From: Algiphilus sp965216485
Lineage (GTDB): Bacteria > Pseudomonadota > Gammaproteobacteria > Nevskiales > Nevskiaceae
Length of the DNA stretch: 64,000 nucleotides
Reading direction: 5' to 3'
NCBI RefSeq assembly: GCF_965216485.1
Contig: NZ_OZ244162.1
Location: 2,914,001 to 2,978,000 of the forward strand
The position numbers and the translations under genes were made by a program. Under the pieces are notes generated by a model. The model was not told the origin of the DNA, did not search any database, and worked only from the letters and a program-made list of their open reading frames with translations. Shown here in pieces: positions 53,801-62,178 of this stretch; positions within the stretch are counted from its first letter, which is position 1; every line of letters starts with the position of its first letter.

Positions 53801-55712
53801 GATCGCTCTGCCCCGATGGGCCGCTGCCCTCTCCCTCCTTCTCATCGTGGTTCTGCTCGCTGGCTGCGGCCCGGCACAGCGCGGTCGTGTGCAGGGTCCC
53901 GATGCCATGGAACGCGGCCGTTCGCAACAGGAGGCACCGCTGGATCGCGTCGAGCGTCTTCTCCGAGAGGGCCGCATTTTCGCGGCGGAAGAGGCCCTGG
54001 CCTACGTCCCGGTCGAGTCGCTCAACGCCCGTGAAAGGCACCGCTTCCGCCTGCTGCGCGCAGAGCTCTCACTGGAAGCCAACACCCCACTGTCCGCGTT
54101 ACGGGATCTGCCGGATCCGAACAGTACTGCGGATCGCGCACTGGCGGCGCGTACCGAATCGCTGCGCGCACGCATCCTGGAATCCATGGGTGACATTGCT
54201 GGTGCCGTCAGCGCGCTGGTCACCCGCGAGTCGCTGCTCGATAGTCCCACGGCCATTGCGGAAAACCGCGACCGCATCTGGGCATTGCTCATGGAGCACC
54301 GACTGGAAGCACAAGCGCAGGCCGGCTTCTCCGGGGCGGGGCGCGTTGCCCAGGGCTGGTTCGAACTGGCGCTGATTGGACGCGGGGCAGTACCGGGCGA
54401 AAAGAGCGCCCTGCTGTCGTCGTGGCGCGCGCGTTATCCCAATCACCCGGCGGACATTCAGCGCGCGCAGCAGGCCCTGCAGCGCCAGATCGAAAGCAGC
54501 TTCGTGCAGGCCGAGCTGGGTGGAGACATCGCGATCCTGCTGCCGGAGACCGGACGCTTCTCGGACATCGCCGCATCGGTACGCGACGGTTTCATTGCTG
54601 CCTGGCAGGCGCGTCCCGAACCCCGCCCGCGACTGCGCTTCTATGACAGTGGCGAGGATCACGCGGCCATCGGCGCGGTGGTCGATGCCGCCCTCGCCGA
54701 CGGCGCGCGACTGATCGTCGGCCCGCTGCGCAAGGAGCACGTCAACGCGCTGTCACGCTTTGGCCGCCTCCCGGTGCCGGTTATCGCGCTCAACAAGCTG
54801 GCCGCCGAGGTCGTACCGCCACGCAATCTACTGCAGTACGGCCTCGCACCGGAGGATGAGGCGCGGGCGGCCATGCGCCGTGCCGCACGCGAGGGCCACG
54901 GCCATATGGTGGCCCTGCTGACCCGAGCCGACTGGAGCGAACGCATTGCCCGCACGCTGCACGAAACGGCGGAAGTCGAGGGCGGTGCCATCCTGGAAAC
55001 GCGCTACGTCGAAGACGACAACGGTTTTACCGAGCCCGTGCGCATGGCGCTCAATATCGACGCCTCGCAAGCCCGCTACGACGCACTGGTCCGCGCCCTC
55101 GGCACGCGACCGGAGTTCGAGGCGCGACCGCGTGGCGACGCCGAATCGCTATTCTTCATCGCACGCGAGCAGGCGGCACGGCAGATCGCCCCGCGCTTCG
55201 CCTACTTCGGAGCCGGCGATCTTCCGATCTACACCACGGCACTGGCTTGGGATGGCGCCACTCCGGTGCACGAGGAGTTGCGCGGGCTGCGCCTGTGCGA
55301 CATGCCCTGGATGATGCAGCAGCCCGACGCCGAGTGGGCTCCGCTGCGCGCGCAGCTGGCAGAGACCGAGGGCGCCCGATTCCAGCGATTCCCGCGGCTC
55401 TTCGCCCTTGGCCACGATGCCTTGCTGCTCGCTTTGCGCGTGCAGCAGGGCTGGGCTTCCGGCGAAGCCTTTCCGGGGGCCACCGGTTTTCTGCAACTTC
55501 GCCCGGATGGACATATCGAGCGCGAGCTGGGTTGCGCCACCCTCACGGCTGAAGGTGCAGAGCCGCTGCCGGCATTGCAGCGCGACTTCTCGATCGAGAC
55601 CGAGGAGGGCATTCTCACCACCGGTTCGCCGCGCCAGGGACAGGCAGCGAATGATCGCCGCGAGCCGGGTCGCCAGCGCAACGCGCCCGGCACCCTGGAC
55701 CTTGGCATCTGA
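53799..55712 (+). CDS. lpoA: penicillin-binding protein activator LpoA (LppC)
   Basis: A 637-residue outer-membrane lipoprotein that activates PBP1A in E. coli. Signal with lipobox LLAGC (Cys23), an N-terminal TPR-like helical part (about 45-240) and a C-terminal periplasmic-binding-protein-like domain (about 250-600; IAILLPETGRFSDIAASVRDGFIAAW opens it). Identification rests on architecture, length and position divergent from rsmI and upstream of yraN, as in E. coli. The last 50 residues are polar and overlap yraN by 62 bases. Confidence 0.92.
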   Translation: MIALPRWAAALSLLLIVVLLAGCGPAQRGRVQGPDAMERGRSQQEAPLDRVERLLREGRIFAAEEALAYVPVESLNARERHRFRLLRAELSLEANTPLSALRDLPDPNSTADRALAARTESLRARILESMGDIAGAVSALVTRESLLDSPTAIAENRDRIWALLMEHRLEAQAQAGFSGAGRVAQGWFELALIGRGAVPGEKSALLSSWRARYPNHPADIQRAQQALQRQIESSFVQAELGGDIAILLPETGRFSDIAASVRDGFIAAWQARPEPRPRLRFYDSGEDHAAIGAVVDAALADGARLIVGPLRKEHVNALSRFGRLPVPVIALNKLAAEVVPPRNLLQYGLAPEDEARAAMRRAAREGHGHMVALLTRADWSERIARTLHETAEVEGGAILETRYVEDDNGFTEPVRMALNIDASQARYDALVRALGTRPEFEARPRGDAESLFFIAREQAARQIAPRFAYFGAGDLPIYTTALAWDGATPVHEELRGLRLCDMPWMMQQPDAEWAPLRAQLAETEGARFQRFPRLFALGHDALLLALRVQQGWASGEAFPGATGFLQLRPDGHIERELGCATLTAEGAEPLPALQRDFSIETEEGILTTGSPRQGQAANDRREPGRQRNAPGTLDLGI

Positions 55713-56067
55713 GCGGGCCCGGCGCGGCGTCGAGGCCGAAGACCGCGCCCTCGCTTACCTTCAGCAACAGGGTCTGCGCCTGGTTGCGCGCAACGTGCGC
55801 TCACGCGGTGGAGAAATCGATCTGGTCATGCGCGAGGGGGAGACGCTGGTCTTCGTCGAGGTGCGCTTCCGGCAGCGTCGCGACCACGGCGGCGCGCTGG
55901 CATCCATAGACGCACGCAAACAGCAGCGCATGCTGCACGCGGCCCGCGTCTGGCTGAGCCGTCACCCTGAAGATGCCATGCGCGGCCTGCGCTTTGATGT
56001 CGTGGCCTTCGAGGCGGACGAAGGCGCACAATGGCTGCGCAATGTGCTCGACGTCACTGCCCCGTGA
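55651..56067 (+). CDS. yraN: YraN family (UPF0102) nuclease-like protein
   Basis: A 138-residue protein of the UPF0102 family with an endonuclease-like fold. Hallmarks: GVEAEDRALAYLQQQGLRLVARNVRSRGGEIDLVMREGETLVFVEVRFR, where the E-x-D...E-V-R residues mimic a PD-(D/E)XK active site, then KQQRMLHAARVWL and LRFDVVAF. Its precise function is unproven. The ATG at 55651 lies inside the lpoA end with AGG upstream; the N-terminal 25 residues are not conserved, so a later start is possible. The stop overlaps the next gene as GTGA. Confidence 0.9.
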   Translation: MIAASRVASATRPAPWTLASERARRGVEAEDRALAYLQQQGLRLVARNVRSRGGEIDLVMREGETLVFVEVRFRQRRDHGGALASIDARKQQRMLHAARVWLSRHPEDAMRGLRFDVVAFEADEGAQWLRNVLDVTAP

Positions 56068-57449
56068 ACTCGATTGACGCGGTTTTCAACAGCCTAAGCG
56101 AGCGCCTCCCGCGCGAGCGCTGGACCAGGGCCATGGCGGAAAGGGTGGCGTACAGTTACGACAACAGCCGCTTGCACGGACTGCCCGACGGGGTCGTCTT
56201 TGCGACCTGCCATGAGGATGTTGCGGTCGTACTCGGTCTGGCCCACGCACACGGCGTTCCCGTGGTGGCACGAGGAAGGGGGACCAACACAGTGGGCTCC
56301 ACGGTTCCGAGCGCAGGCGGCATCGCGCTCAGCCTGGAGCGCATGACGCGCATTCTCGACTACCAGCCGGATGACCGGCTGCTGGTATGCGAGCCCGGCA
56401 CCTTGAACAGCAGCGTGCAGGCACAGGCTGCGGCGGACAGACTGTTTTGGGCGCCGGATCCGACCAGTGCGGCCTATTCCACCGTGGGCGGCAATATCGC
56501 CTGCGGCGCCGGTGGCCCGCGTGCCGTTAAATACGGTACGGCGCGGGACGCCGTGCTCGGTCTGCGCGCTGTGGATGGAACCGGCCGCAGCCTGCGCACC
56601 GGATGCCGCACCAGCAAAGGCGTGGTGGGCTACGACCTGACGCGCCTGTTGGTGGGTAGCGAAGGCACACTGGCGGTCATCACGGAGGCAACGCTGCGAC
56701 TGCTGCCCCAACCGGAGCAGAAACGCACGATGCGCGCTGCCTATGCCACTGTCGACGCCGCTGTCGCCGCCGTGGCGCGCATCATGCGCCAGCCAGCCAT
56801 TCCCTGCGCGGTGGAATTCATGGACGACGAAGCAGTACGCCTGGCTCGGGCATACAGCGCCCTGGATCTGCCTGAGCGCACGCACGCACTGCTGCTGCTG
56901 GAAGTCGACGGCGCCGAGAGCAGTATTGCGCATGATGTCGCGGCCATCGAGGCGGCGGCGCGCGGTGAAGGGCTGCTCGATTGGCAATCGGCAGCCAGCG
57001 TGGAGGACTCGGTCGCACTGTGGTCAGCCCGCAAGGCGCTGTCTCCCGCGTTGCGGCACCTGGCTCCAAAGAAGGTCAACGAGGATGTAGTCGTGCCGAT
57101 CAGTGCGTTGGCAACGCTCATCCGCGAACTGCGCGGCCTTTCCAAGCGCCATGGCCTGCCCATCGTGAATTTCGGGCACGCCGGCAACGGCAACATCCAC
57201 GTCAACATCCTGGCCGACCCGGACGACGGTGCGCAGATGCAGGCCATCGATGCCTGCCTGTCAGATGTCTTCAATGTGGTGCTCTCGCTCGGTGGCACGC
57301 TCTCGGGCGAGCACGGCGTGGGCATCGCCAAGCGAGACTTTGTCGCGCGCGAGGTCGACAGCGACACGCTGGATCGGATGCATGCACTCAAGGCCGTCTT
57401 TGACCCCAAGGGCATCCTCAATCCTGGAAAGACGCTTCCCGGAGTCTGA
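56064..57449 (+). CDS. FAD-linked oxidase, GlcD/D-lactate dehydrogenase-like
   Basis: A 461-residue flavoprotein of the VAO/PCMH family. FAD-binding region: PVVARGRGTNTVGSTVPSAGGIALSLERM (about 70-98), the Gly-rich TVGGNIACGAGGPRAVKYG (about 145) and VGSEGTLAVITEATL (about 208). The C-terminal substrate domain has NFGHAGNGNIHVNI (about 370) and GTLSGEHGVGIAKR (about 413), typical of 2-hydroxyacid (glycolate, D-lactate) oxidation. No GlcE/GlcF partners are adjacent, so it may be a stand-alone D-2-hydroxyacid dehydrogenase. Start is the GTG at 56064, coupled to the yraN stop. The convergent sspB gene begins 11 bases after it. Confidence 0.88.
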   Translation: MNSIDAVFNSLSERLPRERWTRAMAERVAYSYDNSRLHGLPDGVVFATCHEDVAVVLGLAHAHGVPVVARGRGTNTVGSTVPSAGGIALSLERMTRILDYQPDDRLLVCEPGTLNSSVQAQAAADRLFWAPDPTSAAYSTVGGNIACGAGGPRAVKYGTARDAVLGLRAVDGTGRSLRTGCRTSKGVVGYDLTRLLVGSEGTLAVITEATLRLLPQPEQKRTMRAAYATVDAAVAAVARIMRQPAIPCAVEFMDDEAVRLARAYSALDLPERTHALLLLEVDGAESSIAHDVAAIEAAARGEGLLDWQSAASVEDSVALWSARKALSPALRHLAPKKVNEDVVVPISALATLIRELRGLSKRHGLPIVNFGHAGNGNIHVNILADPDDGAQMQAIDACLSDVFNVVLSLGGTLSGEHGVGIAKRDFVAREVDSDTLDRMHALKAVFDPKGILNPGKTLPGV

Positions 57450-57459
57450 TCTGCAGCGT

Positions 57460-57867
57460 CTACTTCACGACGCGCAGATGCGACTTGCGCGGACTGGGAT
57501 TGGGGTCCGGTGGCGGTTCATCGGAGCCGTCGTCGGACTCGACCGCCGGCGCTGATTCGACTTCGCCAAAGACGATGCCCTCGCCGCTCTCGCGGCCGAA
57601 GATGGCGAGGACGGCGCCCCAAGGCACGCGGCAAGCAAAGGGGCGACCGCCGAAGCGGGCCGAGAAGGCGATGGCATCGCCTTCCATGCTCAGCTGGGTG
57701 ATGGCGCGCAAGCCGATGTTGAGCGTGATACGGCCATCCTCGACGTAATCGACTGGCACTTCGCAGCCTGGGAAGTCCGCCGCCACCAACAGGTGCGGGG
57801 TCTGACCATCATCGCAGGCCCATTCATGGATGGCGCGGATCAGGTAGGGGCGTCGGGAAAGGGCCAT
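57460..57867 (-). CDS. sspB: ClpXP specificity-enhancing factor SspB
   Basis: A 135-residue adaptor that binds ssrA-tagged proteins and delivers them to ClpXP. The core (about 1-105) shows the SspB fold signatures: RPYLIRAIHEWACDDGQTPHLLV, ITLNIGLRAITQL, ISARFGG-like IAFSARFGGRPFACRVPWGAVLAIFGRE. An acidic, Pro-rich linker and a short C-terminal motif (KSHLRVVK) that docks on the ClpX N-domain complete it. GAGGGT lies upstream of the ATG at 57867. It directly follows sspA, as in E. coli. Confidence 0.93.
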   Translation of the reverse strand: MALSRRPYLIRAIHEWACDDGQTPHLLVAADFPGCEVPVDYVEDGRITLNIGLRAITQLSMEGDAIAFSARFGGRPFACRVPWGAVLAIFGRESGEGIVFGEVESAPAVESDDGSDEPPPDPNPSPRKSHLRVVK

Positions 57868-57877
57868 TACTGCACCC

Positions 57878-58543
57878 TCATGCGGCGAGATTGCGCTCCA
57901 CCGACGACAGGCTGCGCTGGAAGGCACCGCGTGCGAACAGCCGGTCGGCATAGGCGCGCATGCCGTCCACCGAATCCAGGGCAATGCCGAGCGACGGCAG
58001 CCGCCACATCAGCGGCGCCCAGGCCGTATCGACCACGGTCATGTCATTGCCCATGAAGAAGCCGCGCGCCGGGAACATCCTCGCCAAACCAAGCAACTCT
58101 TCCTGCAGTTCCTTGCGTGCCGCTTGCGCTGGGCGCCCCTGACCGAGACCAGTGGTCGCCAGGCCGTAGAGGTGCGAGGCGATGTGATGCTGAATCATGC
58201 GTACCCGCGCGCGCGCTGCCGGCTCCACCGGCAGCAGCGGCGGATGTGGATAGCGTTCGTCGAGATACTCGACCACCAGGCGTGCCGGATAGAGCACGAC
58301 TTCGCGATCGGCCAGTGTCGGCAGCTCGCCACGTGGGGACAGAGTCATCCAGTCTTCATTGACTGAGTCCTCATCCACCCACTCAATGGCGACACCATCG
58401 ACATCCTTTTCGCAAAGGATCAGGCGTGCCCAGTGGCTGCCCAGATGATTCTCCCCGGAGAAGAGGAGCAGCCCGGCTCGGCGCGCCGCCAGGGCACTGG
58501 CGGGGGTTGCGGCAGCCACGGCTGCGGGTTCACGTGCTCCCAT
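57878..58543 (-). CDS. sspA: stringent starvation protein A (GST-like)
   Basis: A 221-residue GST-fold RNA polymerase-associated protein. The thioredoxin-like half (about 25-105: LLLFSGENHLGSHWARLILCEKDVDG) and the all-helical half (about 112-215) are visible, and MTLSPRGELPTLADREVVL is typical of SspA. In E. coli it helps switch transcription in stationary phase. The N-terminal 20 residues are Ala-rich and atypical; an internal start is possible. Its ATG is one base from the petC stop, so it is probably read with the bc1 genes. Confidence 0.88.
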   Translation of the reverse strand: MGAREPAAVAAATPASALAARRAGLLLFSGENHLGSHWARLILCEKDVDGVAIEWVDEDSVNEDWMTLSPRGELPTLADREVVLYPARLVVEYLDERYPHPPLLPVEPAARARVRMIQHHIASHLYGLATTGLGQGRPAQAARKELQEELLGLARMFPARGFFMGNDMTVVDTAWAPLMWRLPSLGIALDSVDGMRAYADRLFARGAFQRSLSSVERNLAA

Positions 58544-58544
58544 A

Positions 58545-59300
58545 CTAGTGCACGTCCCTCCAGAACTCCCTCTTGAGCAGATAGGTCAGGCCGAACAACA
58601 GCACCAAGTAGAACATCACGTTCCAGCCTAGCGCGATGCGGTCCGCCTTGCCTGGCTCTGCCGCGAAGGCGAGGAAATTGGTCAGATCGGCAGTGAAGGC
58701 CTCGTACTCTTCCGGCGTCATCACGCCATCCTGCACCAGCTTCAGACCGTGGTTCCCGTCGTGGCCGCCACCGTGACCGTCATCGGCGTGCGCCTCCTTG
58801 CTCTTGACGACGATGCCCTGCAACTCGGCGAGCACGTGCGGCATCGCTGCGCCCTTGAGCTGGAGGTTGTTGTATCCGGTTGCAGCCTCGGTATCCACGT
58901 AGAAGGTGTTGAGGAAGCTGTAGATCCAGTCAGCGCCACGCGAGCGCGCGGTCAGGCTCAGATCCGGCGGCTGCTGACCGAACCAATCGGCGGAGGCCGC
59001 CGGCATGGCGACCTCAATGTGCCCGTTGTAGTTGTCGGTACCGAACATCAACTCCGACTCGATGAGTTCGCGCGGAATCTCCAGGTGCTTCTCGAGGCTG
59101 GAGTAGCGCAGGTACTTCAAGCCGTGACAACCGGCGCAGTAGTTCATGAAGTTGCGCGCGCCGCGCTGCATGGAGGCCGTGTTGGTGTAGTCGGCGGTGT
59201 AGTCCATCACCGCGCCACCGCCGGCCGCCGAGGCGGCCGGGGCAGCGAGCGCGGCTGCGAGGAAGGTGGATACAGAAAGAATGAGCTTTTTCATCATCAC
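58545..59300 (-). CDS. petC: cytochrome c1 of the bc1 complex
   Basis: A 251-residue haem protein. Signal peptide (1-25), haem site CAGCH (55-59), PPDLSLTARSRGADWIYSFL, the axial Met in GAAMPHVLAELQG (Met153), and a C-terminal membrane anchor (about 224-242) before KREFWRDVH. It carries electrons from the Rieske protein to a periplasmic cytochrome c. Between residues 171 and 184 there is a His/Asp/Gly-rich insertion (HADDGHGGGHDGNH), a variable loop in relatives. Starts two bases after petB; third gene of petA-petB-petC. Confidence 0.95.
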   Translation of the reverse strand: MMMKKLILSVSTFLAAALAAPAASAAGGGAVMDYTADYTNTASMQRGARNFMNYCAGCHGLKYLRYSSLEKHLEIPRELIESELMFGTDNYNGHIEVAMPAASADWFGQQPPDLSLTARSRGADWIYSFLNTFYVDTEAATGYNNLQLKGAAMPHVLAELQGIVVKSKEAHADDGHGGGHDGNHGLKLVQDGVMTPEEYEAFTADLTNFLAFAAEPGKADRIALGWNVMFYLVLLFGLTYLLKREFWRDVH

Positions 59301-59303
59301 AGC

Positions 59304-60545
59304 CTAGTGATCGGTCACACGGTCCGGCACCGGCTTCGTCCGGTCCAGCTTGGAATACCAGGGCATCAGCAGGAAGAAGGCGAAGTAGTAGATGGTGCCG
59401 ATACGAGCCAGCAGGGTGGCAATGTCCGACGTCGGCTTCGTGCCAAGGTAGGTCAGCATGAGGAAGACCGCGGCAAAGATCATGACCGCCGTCTTGACGA
59501 TGATGCCCTTGTAGCGGATCGACTTCACCGGCGAACGGTCCAGCCACGGCAGCACAAAAAGAATGGCCACCGCCGAACCCATCACCAGCACGCCGCCGAG
59601 CTTGTCCGGCACGGCGCGCAACATGGCGTAGAAGGCGCCGAAGTACCACACCGGCACGATGTGCTCGGGCGTCTGCAGCGGGTCAGCCGGCTCGAAGTTC
59701 GGTGCTTCCAGGAAGTTGCCACCGCCCTCGGGAGCGAAGAACACGACACCCAGGAAGATGATCATGAAGAAGGTGGCGCCCATGATGTCCTTCACCGTGT
59801 AGTACGGATGGAAGGGAATACCGTCCACCGGCTTGCCGGAGGCGTCCTTGTTCTTCTTGATCTCAATGCCGTCGGGGTTGTTCGAGCCCACCTCGTGCAG
59901 CGCCATCAGATGCGCGATGACCAGGCCGACCAGGATGAAGGGCAGCGCGATCACGTGCAGCGAGAACATGCGGTTGAGGGTGGCGTCGGAGGGGATGTAG
60001 TCGCCCTGAATCCAGATGACCAAATCCGGGCCGATCACCGGTATGGCGCCGAACAGCGAAATGATGACCTGCGCGCCCCAATAGCTCATCTGCCCCCAGG
60101 GCAGCACATAGCCGGCAAAGGCTTCCGCCATCAGCACGAGGTAGATCAGGCAGCCGAAGATCCACAGCAGTTCGCGCGGCTTGCGGTAGGACCCGTAGAG
60201 CAGTGCCCGGAACATGTGCAGATAGACGACGATGAAGAAGGCCGACGCGCCTGTGGAATGCAGATAGCGGATGGTGTCGCCCCAGGGCACGTCGCGCATG
60301 ATGTATTCCACGCTGGAGAACGCGTCTTCGGCGCTCGGCGTGTAATGCATCGTGAGGAAGATGCCGGTCAGAATCTGATTGACCAGCACCAGCATGGCCA
60401 GCGAGCCAAAGTAGTACCAGAAGTTGAAGTTCTTCGGCGCGTAGTACTCGGCGACGTGGTCTTTCCAGATTTTCGTCAGCGGGAAGCGATCGTCGATCCA
60501 GCCCAGAAAACCAGTCGTGTTGTGAGGATTCGGTGTGATAGCCAT
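59304..60545 (-). CDS. petB: cytochrome b of the bc1 complex
   Basis: A 413-residue diheme cytochrome b with eight predicted helices. Typical segments: NFWYYFGSLAMLVLVNQILTGIFL, RYLHSTGASAFFIVVYLHMFRAL (haem His), GYVLPWGQMSYWGAQVII (Qo site), HVIALPFILVGLVIAHLMALHEVGSNNPDG (haem His) and the PEWY-type Qo motif, here PVWYF. It holds the quinol-oxidising and quinone-reducing sites. The start overlaps the petA stop by one base. Confidence 0.96.
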   Translation of the reverse strand: MAITPNPHNTTGFLGWIDDRFPLTKIWKDHVAEYYAPKNFNFWYYFGSLAMLVLVNQILTGIFLTMHYTPSAEDAFSSVEYIMRDVPWGDTIRYLHSTGASAFFIVVYLHMFRALLYGSYRKPRELLWIFGCLIYLVLMAEAFAGYVLPWGQMSYWGAQVIISLFGAIPVIGPDLVIWIQGDYIPSDATLNRMFSLHVIALPFILVGLVIAHLMALHEVGSNNPDGIEIKKNKDASGKPVDGIPFHPYYTVKDIMGATFFMIIFLGVVFFAPEGGGNFLEAPNFEPADPLQTPEHIVPVWYFGAFYAMLRAVPDKLGGVLVMGSAVAILFVLPWLDRSPVKSIRYKGIIVKTAVMIFAAVFLMLTYLGTKPTSDIATLLARIGTIYYFAFFLLMPWYSKLDRTKPVPDRVTDH

Positions 60546-61141
60546 TACGCAGATTCCTTCGAGTCTTCGCCGACGAGGATCTCGTTCTCCGAGACATAAC
60601 GATGCGGCGGGACGGGAAGGTTAAGGGGTGCAGGAACGCCCTGGTAGACACGTCCGGCCAAGTCAAACTTTGAGCCGTGGCAGGGACAGAAGAAGCCGCC
60701 CAGCCAGTCGGAGCCGAGGTCCGCCGGGGCCTTTTCCGGACGATACTTCGGGGCGCAGCCGAGATGCGTGCACACGCCAATGATGACGAGCTTTTCCGGC
60801 TTGATGGCGCGGGTTTCGTTCTGCGCGTAGGCCGGCTGTTGCGGCTGCTCGGAGTTCGGGTCGCGCAGCTCGTCGGCGACCTTGTCCAGCGTGTCAAGCA
60901 TTTCCGGCGTACGACTGACCACCCACACCGGCTTGCCGCGCCAGGACGTGGTGACCATCTGGCCGGGCTTCAGATTCTCGACATTCACCGACACCGGCGC
61001 GCCAAGCGCCTTGGCGCGTTCGCTGGGCGCCATGGACGCCAGAAAAGGTACGGCGGCTGCCGCTGCACCGCCTGCCCCGACCACGCCTGTGGCGAGGGTC
61101 AGGAAGCGACGCCGTTTGGTGTTGACACCTTCGTTACTCAT
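60545..61141 (-). CDS. petA: Rieske iron-sulfur protein of the bc1 complex
   Basis: A 198-residue Rieske protein. The N-terminus KRRRFLTLATGVVGAGG is a Tat-type signal-anchor (about 9-35). The [2Fe-2S] ligands are in CTHLGC (124-129) and CPCHGS (152-157), including the disulphide-forming Cys pair. First gene of the operon; its leader region upstream (61142-61380, shared with the divergent cobalamin-binding gene) shows no clear promoter. Confidence 0.96.
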   Translation of the reverse strand: MSNEGVNTKRRRFLTLATGVVGAGGAAAAAVPFLASMAPSERAKALGAPVSVNVENLKPGQMVTTSWRGKPVWVVSRTPEMLDTLDKVADELRDPNSEQPQQPAYAQNETRAIKPEKLVIIGVCTHLGCAPKYRPEKAPADLGSDWLGGFFCPCHGSKFDLAGRVYQGVPAPLNLPVPPHRYVSENEILVGEDSKESA

Positions 61142-61380
61142 TCGCCTCTATCCTATTGTCGTCACTGACGGCCGCAGCAGGCCGTGGGCGTCTCGCCCCG
61201 ACGGGCTCACCGATCCCTCACCGCCCCCATGGACCGCTGGTATGCCGCGGGCTCGGATCGCTCGAATCCGCCACGAAACCCGGTAATTATAGCCCGGTTC
61301 TCACGGGAGGCGCCGTCGGCGAAGGGCCACGCCGCACGCCCGATCTGGCGTGCCGCAGCATGCGCTGGCAGGATGCCCGC

Positions 61381-62178
61381 GTGAAACTGATCGCACATAC
61401 CGCCTCGAACACGGAGATCGTCTGCGCCTTGGGTCTGGGCCACACGCTCATCGGTGTGGATGCCGACTCCGACTACCCGCCCGCCGTGGTTGAGCACCTG
61501 CCCAAGTTGGGCCGCGACCTTGCCTTCGATGCCGAGGCCGTGGCGGCGCTGCAGCCCGATCTGGTGCTCACCTCGCTCACTGTCCCGGGGCACGAACGGG
61601 TCGTCGCGGATCTGCGCGCCACCGGCATTCCGGTCTACGTGGCTGATCCGGTCAGTCTGAGCGACATCTATGCCGACATCCGCGCCATTGCCGAGCATCT
61701 GGACGCCGCGCAGGCCGGTGAATCCCTGATCGCCTCGATGCAGGCAGCGATGCCGCCCTGCGCAGGCGACCCGGCCGTACGTATCGGCATCGAGTGGTGG
61801 CCCAAGCCAGCCATCGTTGCCACCGGCCGTAGCTGGATAAACGATGTGCTGCAACTCGCCGGCGCCAGCAATCCATGGGCACAGCGCGCCGAGAAGAGCG
61901 CCCCCATTACGCCGGAGGAAGCCATCGCCGCTGCGCCCGATGCCATGGTGATCAGCTGGTGCGGCGTCAACGAAGCCAATTACCGTGTCGACAAGGTACT
62001 CAACCGGCCCGGCTGGGAAGCGGTACCGGCGGTGGCCGCACAACGCGTCTACCCGATCACCGAGGCCCATCTCGGCCGCCCTGGTCCACGACTGGTCGAG
62101 GGCTACCGCCGCCTCCGCGAGATCATCGAGCACATCCGGGCGGAAGATCCTCAGTCCGTGCCGAGAAACAGCTCATAG
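61381..62178 (+). CDS. cobalamin/metal-receptor protein without signal peptide
   Basis: A 265-residue periplasmic-binding-protein-fold protein of the helical backbone receptor group (BtuF-like). Recognisable: ASNTEIVCALGLGHTLIGVDADSDYPPAV at the N-terminus, PDLVLTSLTVPGHERVVADLRATGIPV, GIEWWPKPAIVATGRSWINDVLQLAGASN and RPGPRLVEGYRRLREII. It begins directly with the first beta-strand, and no signal peptide exists, even in the open frame upstream, so it is probably cytoplasmic. The GTG at 61381 has CAGGAT upstream; an ATG at 61360 is an alternative. Its 3' end overlaps ilvA by 28 bp. Confidence 0.75.
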   Translation: MKLIAHTASNTEIVCALGLGHTLIGVDADSDYPPAVVEHLPKLGRDLAFDAEAVAALQPDLVLTSLTVPGHERVVADLRATGIPVYVADPVSLSDIYADIRAIAEHLDAAQAGESLIASMQAAMPPCAGDPAVRIGIEWWPKPAIVATGRSWINDVLQLAGASNPWAQRAEKSAPITPEEAIAAAPDAMVISWCGVNEANYRVDKVLNRPGWEAVPAVAAQRVYPITEAHLGRPGPRLVEGYRRLREIIEHIRAEDPQSVPRNSS

